Source: CAZIPZ01 sp964541075
GTDB taxonomy: Bacteria > Acidobacteriota > Terriglobia > 20CM-2-55-15
Direction: 5' to 3'
DNA: 19,968 nt
Assembly (NCBI GenBank): GCA_964541075.1
Contig: CAZIPZ010000060.1
Location: forward strand, 1-19,968
In this document: in pieces, positions 15,801 to 19,968 of the stretch
Layout: each line of letters starts with the position of its first letter
Position numbering within the stretch: position 1 is the stretch's first letter
The notes under the pieces: model-generated
Told to the model about the DNA's origin: nothing
Databases searched by the model: none
What the model saw: the letters and a program-made list of their open reading frames with translations, nothing else
Program-made: the position numbers and the translations under genes

Positions 15801-16075
15801 CCACGTCCACCTTAATGTCCGTACGAACTTCCTTACGAAATCCAGCCAGTTCCGCGCTCACCGAATAAACACCGTTCATCAGCGGTTCCACTCGGTAATT
15901 TCCGGTTTCATTCGTGATACCGGTGCGCACCTGGTTGGTTCCTTGATTCGTCACCGTGATTTCAACGCCGGGAATCATAGCGCCCGAAGCGTCCGTCACA
16001 GTGCCCAGCATGGCGCCCGCGCCCTGTCCAAACGACATAGAGACGTTCAGAATCAGGCAAAACGCGAGAATCCAT
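12892..16075. repeat. Direct duplication, copy 1 of a 3184-bp block (partner 16474-19657)
   Basis: Offset between copies is 3582 bp. Identity begins exactly at the first base of the stop codon (12892/16474) and ends at 16075/19657, in codon 6. I found one mismatch, T12916 versus C16498, a silent CAA/CAG change; the scan by eye is not exhaustive. Equal reading frames in the antisense direction also match, which supports near-complete DNA identity. Confidence 0.95.
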
Positions 16076-16092
16076 AGCATATTTTTGATCAT
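12892..16092 (-). CDS. TonB-dependent receptor (Oar-like), copy A
   Basis: 1066 residues. ATG at 16090-16092 follows GGAGGAGGAG, which sets the start. Signal peptide about 1-22 (ends 'MSFGQ'); carboxypeptidase regulatory-like beta domain about 25-110 ('GAMLGTVTDASGAMIPGVEITVTN', 'NYRVEPLMNGVYSVSAELAGF'); plug about 115-260 ('ILDLPLNGRNFSSLAYITPG', 'VNVDAVAEFKIQTQNYNAQYGRYSGAQVDAVTKTGTNEFHG'); then the outer-membrane barrel, ending '..LGLKYTF' with the terminal Phe recognised by the BAM machinery. It imports a large substrate powered by TonB; the substrate is unknown. From codon 7 it is identical in protein to the copy at 16474-19674; only the first six residues differ. It ends in its own terminator. 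Confidence 0.92.
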   Translation of the reverse strand: MIKNMLWILAFCLILNVSMSFGQGAGAMLGTVTDASGAMIPGVEITVTNQGTNQVRTGITNETGNYRVEPLMNGVYSVSAELAGFRKEVRTDIKVDVDARVRIDFKLEVGSVSEVVEVTGAAPVVQTDSSQVGTVVDERKILDLPLNGRNFSSLAYITPGTFAPRPGSHLADRGGFVAAGLAEKNNQFLLDGVNGNAAITMEPVIRVNVDAVAEFKIQTQNYNAQYGRYSGAQVDAVTKTGTNEFHGAVFGFTRNDNLDSRNFFEPTKSEFRRHQYGGVFGGPIIKDKLFFFAGYQGQRQQYTRTSSTTIPLPEFWSGNLSKLNKTIRDPQTGQPFPNGQIPANRISPIALGFRKYYDLGTYVNNNPVSNAVGIMDEPDNYNLPNFKVNTNFGPSHQLIVAWGGHFEKFNEWTFSRPVLPNFMEKGELKNQIFSVQEVWSISSKVINEFRIGMGRSYRLREPFLADKNYAQEHGIFGTANDYSPGAIKGQTLFGIPRISVSGYAPFGARTQQTRVDGNHMGSNNVSVLQGNHALKFGVDGFHQYVSSSRWFFDMGGIFTFNGAVTGDPFADFLLGLPDTTERKPPVPGSPTTAYPDRWSFNFFGQDDWKVSPTLTLNYGLRWELNNSMGEKFQRLSSFDPTIGGGRGGIRLVDGWEKRYQASIDLYKSLYPTLLFETADSYYQNDYNNLAPRLGFAWSPGGATTTVIRGGYGIFYNIDDVCFCDSYQLAPWGLNQRFTRAQGATLANPWPGATPQQPFGPPGSGPIGAIQVPTAAWDLVTEYTGHWNLDVQQELPGGVVVDVAYVGKKGTKIPGTRDINQPINGVFPYPLFGPISYQESIGSSIYHGLQLRVERRSSSGLTMLHSYAWAKYIDNVGACRDCYNLKAERGLGAEDMRHRYSGTFVYPLPGKGLTGIAGQVLGGWEAGGIVRMNSGVPLTPTLSTDNSGTGRRADRPDIIGDARHKGKIDPRVSFWPREAFVIPARGQFGNASRGSIVGPAYYGVDMNFSKRFKVQEGKDIQLRWEVYNLFNHANFVPPATVFNAATFGTIEFAQAPRQMQLGLKYTF

Positions 16093-16424
16093 CGTTTCTC
16101 CTCCTCCTGCTAACGCTGCGAACAAGACTGTGCAATAAGACTTGAATAACCCGAGAAGGCTTGCGTTCATCTTGAGGAAGGTCCAGTCGAGATTGCATCC
16201 TGGCTTCTCGATCGGATGGCGACAAGCCTGACTATTAGCGGCACGCAGGAACGGAACCTGGGGTTTTACCGAAGAATCGGCGCACGAAACCCACATGCCT
16301 GACGTCGATACGGCTGTTGAATCAATTGACGTTGGAGCAATGCTACATGCAGCGTCAAATTGTTGGCAAACAATTTCGTGTTGGCTTAAGTGAGGGGGGG
16401 CGGAAGAAGGGAAAGAATGGGCGC
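16093..16424 (-). promoter_or_regulatory. Leader and promoter region of receptor A with palindromic operator candidate
   Basis: No gene is seen in these 330 bp. On the minus strand, TTGCCA (16364-16369) and TAGCAT (16340-16345) are 18 bp apart and form the best promoter, leaving a leader of about 240 nt. A perfect palindrome, AAATTGTT-GGCA-AACAATTT (16357-16376), overlaps the -35 and could be an operator. It is absent from the region before receptor B. Confidence 0.45.
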
Positions 16425-16458
16425 AAAAAAGAGCCGCGGATGTTGAATCCGCGGCTCT
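16425..16458 (-). terminator. Intrinsic terminator after receptor gene B
   Basis: On the minus strand, a perfect 12-bp stem (AGAGCCGCGGAT and its complement, 16430-16441 with 16447-16458) with a 5-nt loop is followed by six Ts (the last shared with the stem). It lies 15 bp past the receptor stop codon. Its sequence is unrelated to the terminator of copy A. Confidence 0.93.
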
Positions 16459-16473
16459 GGAACTAACTCGGAT

Positions 16474-19400
16474 TTAGAACGTGTACTTCAGTCCGAGCTG
16501 CATTTGACGCGGGGCCTGCGCGAACTCGATGGTTCCGAAGGTTGCCGCGTTAAATACGGTTGCGGGAGGTACGAAATTCGCATGGTTGAACAGGTTGTAC
16601 ACTTCCCAACGGAGCTGAATGTCTTTGCCTTCCTGAACCTTGAACCTCTTGGAGAAGTTCATGTCCACGCCGTAGTAGGCCGGTCCCACGATGCTTCCAC
16701 GCGACGCGTTCCCGAATTGGCCGCGCGCCGGAATGACGAAAGCCTCTCTGGGCCAGAAGGAGACTCGAGGATCGATCTTACCCTTGTGCCGCGCATCTCC
16801 GATGATATCGGGCCGGTCCGCACGGCGTCCGGTTCCGCTATTGTCGGTGGATAGAGTCGGGGTCAACGGAACGCCGCTGTTCATGCGGACGATTCCGCCG
16901 GCTTCCCAGCCGCCCAGCACCTGGCCGGCAATACCGGTCAAGCCCTTGCCCGGAAGCGGATAAACGAACGTGCCGGAATACCGATGTCGCATGTCTTCCG
17001 CGCCGAGGCCACGTTCCGCCTTCAGGTTGTAGCAATCGCGGCAAGCGCCGACGTTATCTATGTATTTGGCCCAGGCATAAGAGTGCAGCATCGTCAATCC
17101 GCTGGAGCTGCGGCGCTCGACGCGCAACTGCAGACCATGGTAGATCGAGCTTCCAATGCTTTCCTGATAGCTGATGGGTCCAAACAACGGATACGGGAAC
17201 ACGCCGTTGATCGGCTGATTGATGTCGCGTGTGCCCGGAATCTTCGTGCCTTTCTTTCCGACATACGCAACGTCCACGACCACGCCGCCCGGAAGTTCCT
17301 GTTGAACGTCCAGGTTCCAGTGGCCGGTGTATTCGGTGACCAGATCCCATGCTGCGGTCGGCACCTGAATCGCGCCGATCGGACCGCTGCCCGGAGGACC
17401 GAATGGTTGTTGCGGCGTCGCGCCCGGCCACGGATTGGCCAGAGTCGCGCCCTGCGCGCGGGTGAAGCGCTGGTTCAAACCCCACGGAGCAAGCTGATAG
17501 GAGTCGCAGAAGCAGACATCATCGATGTTGTAGAAGATGCCGTATCCGCCGCGAATCACTGTCGTTGTCGCGCCGCCCGGCGACCAGGCAAAGCCCAACC
17601 GCGGAGCAAGATTGTTGTAGTCGTTCTGGTAATAGGAATCAGCTGTCTCAAAAAGCAAGGTCGGATACAGACTCTTGTAGAGATCGATCGAAGCCTGATA
17701 CCGCTTCTCCCAGCCATCGACCAGACGAATGCCGCCTCTGCCGCCGCCAATGGTCGGATCAAAGGAGGACAGGCGTTGGAACTTTTCGCCCATCGAGTTG
17801 TTCAATTCCCAGCGCAAGCCGTAATTGAGCGTCAACGTGGGAGAAACCTTCCAGTCGTCCTGACCGAAGAAATTGAACGACCAGCGATCCGGATAGGCCG
17901 TTGTCGGCGATCCCGGAACCGGAGGTTTGCGCTCAGTCGTGTCCGGCAGTCCCAACAGGAAATCCGCAAACGGGTCGCCGGTGACCGCGCCGTTGAACGT
18001 GAAAATGCCTCCCATATCAAAGAACCAACGGGAGCTGGACACGTATTGATGGAATCCGTCCACGCCGAACTTCAGAGCATGGTTGCCTTGCAGAACCGAC
18101 ACGTTATTGGATCCCATGTGGTTGCCGTCCACGCGGGTCTGCTGCGTTCGTGCGCCGAACGGAGCGTAACCGCTGACGGAAATGCGCGGAATGCCGAACA
18201 GCGTTTGGCCCTTGATGGCGCCCGGGCTGTAGTCGTTGGCGGTTCCGAAAATGCCGTGTTCCTGAGCGTAGTTCTTGTCCGCCAGGAACGGTTCCCGCAG
18301 CCGGTAAGAGCGTCCCATGCCGATGCGGAATTCATTGATGACCTTCGAGGAAATGGACCAGACTTCCTGAACCGAGAAGATCTGGTTTTTCAGTTCACCC
18401 TTTTCCATGAAGTTGGGAAGCACGGGCCGGGAGAACGTCCATTCGTTGAATTTCTCGAAGTGTCCGCCCCACGCCACGATCAACTGGTGCGACGGGCCGA
18501 AGTTGGTATTCACCTTGAAGTTCGGCAGGTTGTAGTTGTCGGGCTCATCCATGATGCCGACCGCGTTCGACACCGGGTTGTTGTTGACATAGGTTCCCAG
18601 ATCGTAATACTTGCGGAAACCCAGCGCGATCGGGGAGATCCGATTGGCCGGAATCTGACCGTTCGGGAACGGCTGTCCGGTTTGCGGATCGCGGATGGTC
18701 TTGTTCAACTTTGACAGGTTGCCCGACCAGAATTCCGGAAGAGGGATTGTGGTGCTGGACGTGCGCGTGTACTGCTGGCGCTGTCCCTGGTATCCGGCAA
18801 AAAAGAACAGCTTGTCTTTGATGATCGGCCCGCCGAACACTCCGCCGTATTGATGGCGGCGGAACTCGGACTTCGTGGGTTCAAAGAAGTTTCGGGAATC
18901 CAGATTGTCGTTGCGTGTGAATCCGAAAACCGCGCCGTGGAATTCATTCGTCCCGGTCTTGGTCACCGCATCCACCTGCGCGCCGGAATAACGGCCGTAT
19001 TGCGCGTTGTAGTTCTGCGTTTGAATCTTGAACTCCGCCACTGCGTCCACGTTCACGCGAATGACCGGCTCCATCGTGATGGCGGCGTTTCCGTTCACGC
19101 CGTCCAGAAGGAACTGATTGTTCTTTTCAGCCAGACCGGCGGCGACGAAACCACCGCGATCGGCAAGGTGCGAACCCGGGCGAGGTGCGAATGTACCCGG
19201 AGTAATGTATGCCAATGATGAGAAGTTGCGGCCGTTGAGCGGCAGATCCAGAATCTTGCGCTCGTCCACCACCGTGCCGACCTGCGAACTGTCGGTCTGA
19301 ACCACCGGCGCTGCGCCGGTCACTTCGACGACTTCACTTACTGATCCGACTTCGAGCTTGAAGTCGATGCGGACACGGGCATCCACGTCCACCTTAATGT

Positions 19401-19657
19401 CCGTACGAACTTCCTTACGAAATCCAGCCAGTTCCGCGCTCACCGAATAAACACCGTTCATCAGCGGTTCCACTCGGTAATTTCCGGTTTCATTCGTGAT
19501 ACCGGTGCGCACCTGGTTGGTTCCTTGATTCGTCACCGTGATTTCAACGCCGGGAATCATAGCGCCCGAAGCGTCCGTCACAGTGCCCAGCATGGCGCCC
19601 GCGCCCTGTCCAAACGACATAGAGACGTTCAGAATCAGGCAAAACGCGAGAATCCAT
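16474..19657. repeat. Direct duplication, copy 2 of the 3184-bp block (partner 12892-16075)
   Basis: See copy 1 for the boundaries; the block is in the same orientation, and the spacer between the copies is 398 bp. Confidence 0.95.
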
Positions 19658-19674
19658 GACAATCTGCTGGTCAT
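16474..19674 (-). CDS. TonB-dependent receptor (Oar-like), copy B
   Basis: 1066 residues, the same length as copy A. ATG at 19672-19674 is preceded by AAGGAGGAG, which sets the start; the frame upstream to 19839 is leader. It begins MTSRLSWILAF where A begins MIKNMLWILAF; from Trp7 to the terminal Phe the two proteins are identical, so the mature receptors are the same. Domain order is as in copy A: signal peptide, carboxypeptidase-regulatory domain, plug, barrel. On the minus strand B lies upstream of A, but a strong terminator (16425-16458) separates them, so they are transcribed separately. Its control region differs from that of A. Confidence 0.92.
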   Translation of the reverse strand: MTSRLSWILAFCLILNVSMSFGQGAGAMLGTVTDASGAMIPGVEITVTNQGTNQVRTGITNETGNYRVEPLMNGVYSVSAELAGFRKEVRTDIKVDVDARVRIDFKLEVGSVSEVVEVTGAAPVVQTDSSQVGTVVDERKILDLPLNGRNFSSLAYITPGTFAPRPGSHLADRGGFVAAGLAEKNNQFLLDGVNGNAAITMEPVIRVNVDAVAEFKIQTQNYNAQYGRYSGAQVDAVTKTGTNEFHGAVFGFTRNDNLDSRNFFEPTKSEFRRHQYGGVFGGPIIKDKLFFFAGYQGQRQQYTRTSSTTIPLPEFWSGNLSKLNKTIRDPQTGQPFPNGQIPANRISPIALGFRKYYDLGTYVNNNPVSNAVGIMDEPDNYNLPNFKVNTNFGPSHQLIVAWGGHFEKFNEWTFSRPVLPNFMEKGELKNQIFSVQEVWSISSKVINEFRIGMGRSYRLREPFLADKNYAQEHGIFGTANDYSPGAIKGQTLFGIPRISVSGYAPFGARTQQTRVDGNHMGSNNVSVLQGNHALKFGVDGFHQYVSSSRWFFDMGGIFTFNGAVTGDPFADFLLGLPDTTERKPPVPGSPTTAYPDRWSFNFFGQDDWKVSPTLTLNYGLRWELNNSMGEKFQRLSSFDPTIGGGRGGIRLVDGWEKRYQASIDLYKSLYPTLLFETADSYYQNDYNNLAPRLGFAWSPGGATTTVIRGGYGIFYNIDDVCFCDSYQLAPWGLNQRFTRAQGATLANPWPGATPQQPFGPPGSGPIGAIQVPTAAWDLVTEYTGHWNLDVQQELPGGVVVDVAYVGKKGTKIPGTRDINQPINGVFPYPLFGPISYQESIGSSIYHGLQLRVERRSSSGLTMLHSYAWAKYIDNVGACRDCYNLKAERGLGAEDMRHRYSGTFVYPLPGKGLTGIAGQVLGGWEAGGIVRMNSGVPLTPTLSTDNSGTGRRADRPDIIGDARHKGKIDPRVSFWPREAFVIPARGQFGNASRGSIVGPAYYGVDMNFSKRFKVQEGKDIQLRWEVYNLFNHANFVPPATVFNAATFGTIEFAQAPRQMQLGLKYTF

Positions 19675-19703
19675 AGTACTCTCCTCCTTAAATGCTTTTA
19701 GGA

Positions 19704-19742
19704 AGTTTTGCGTCACAAACTTTTGGAGTTTTGCGTCACAAA
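19704..19742 (-). promoter_or_regulatory. 16-bp direct repeat upstream of receptor B
   Basis: AGTTTTGCGTCACAAA occurs at 19704-19719 and 19727-19742, start to start 23 bp (about two helical turns), 30 bp before the receptor B start codon. Tandem sites of this spacing suit a regulator binding one face of the helix. No comparable repeat is seen before receptor A. Confidence 0.5.
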
Positions 19743-19968
19743 TAAAAGGGTTAAAGCAGATCCATCTTGCAATCCGAAGCGCCGGCAAGTTGACGTCCTG
19801 TCCCACGGCTTCTAGGCTTCGATGCCGTTCAGCCCTCAATAAAAAAAAGGAAGGACACGGGAGCGGAGTACGTCAGGGGGTAGTGATACTCGCTTTTACT
19901 TCGTTGCAAACACCTTTCAAACAACAACACAGAGATCGTACTTGTCCTCTTTCAAGTTCGCAACTAAT
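19743..19968. other. Upstream region of receptor B, to the window end
   Basis: No gene seen. A possible weak promoter lies in the AT-rich stretch at 19880-19930, but no box pair is convincing. A run of A (T on the minus strand) at 19842-19849 has no stem next to it. Confidence 0.3.

Overview
The window looks like a scaffold from an Acidobacteriota genome (Solibacter/Bryobacter-like or a neighbouring class). This rests on two large TonB-dependent receptors of the Oar-like type (carboxypeptidase-regulatory domain, plug, barrel ending in Phe) and on a secreted glycosidase-like protein with the 'GVAVVN...LR...N.RGEYLRTTLPV' type of C-terminal modules common in that phylum. This is family recognition by eye; no database search was possible. 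A run of 10 Ns at 2753-2762 shows it is a scaffold.

Positions 1-5000 are an accessory, mobile-element-like segment of visibly lower GC. It holds two copies of one layout: a minus-strand transposase with an N-terminal SWIM zinc finger (a fragment at 1-426, a nearly complete gene at 2237-3481), with a plus-strand gene diverging from it whose product carries a 'GG(K/R)ARA...T.EER...ARKA..ARW' module. At 631-1629 the module is fused to a P63C domain; at 3555-3713 it makes up almost all of a 52-residue protein. Several starts here sit 6-7 nt after a good -10 box, suggesting leaderless mRNAs. The segment also holds a 146-residue unknown, an orphan proteasome-like Ntn-hydrolase (3715-4539), a 67-residue unknown, and two related repeat loci (1678-1755, 4649-4744) made of 18-19-bp-spaced TTGGGCA units plus a hairpin whose loop has one copy or five copies of GGTATGCG.

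Positions 5000-12850 are ordinary chromosome: the large secreted glycosidase-like protein (minus), a small secreted unknown (plus), an MFS transporter (minus), a VOC/PhnB-like protein (plus) and an exported SAM methyltransferase (minus). Two gene pairs meet tail to tail with only 7-8 bp between them.

Positions 12892-19674 are a direct repeat of two receptor genes, both on the minus strand. A 3184-bp block (12892-16075 and 16474-19657) is identical except for one silent difference that I found. The identity starts at the stop codon and ends at codon 6-7, so leaders, promoters and terminators differ while the mature proteins are the same. Each gene has its own strong intrinsic terminator and a different operator-like sequence upstream: a palindrome overlapping the -35 of the downstream gene, and a 16-bp direct repeat before the upstream gene. 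The pair probably supplies one outer-membrane uptake receptor under two separate controls.
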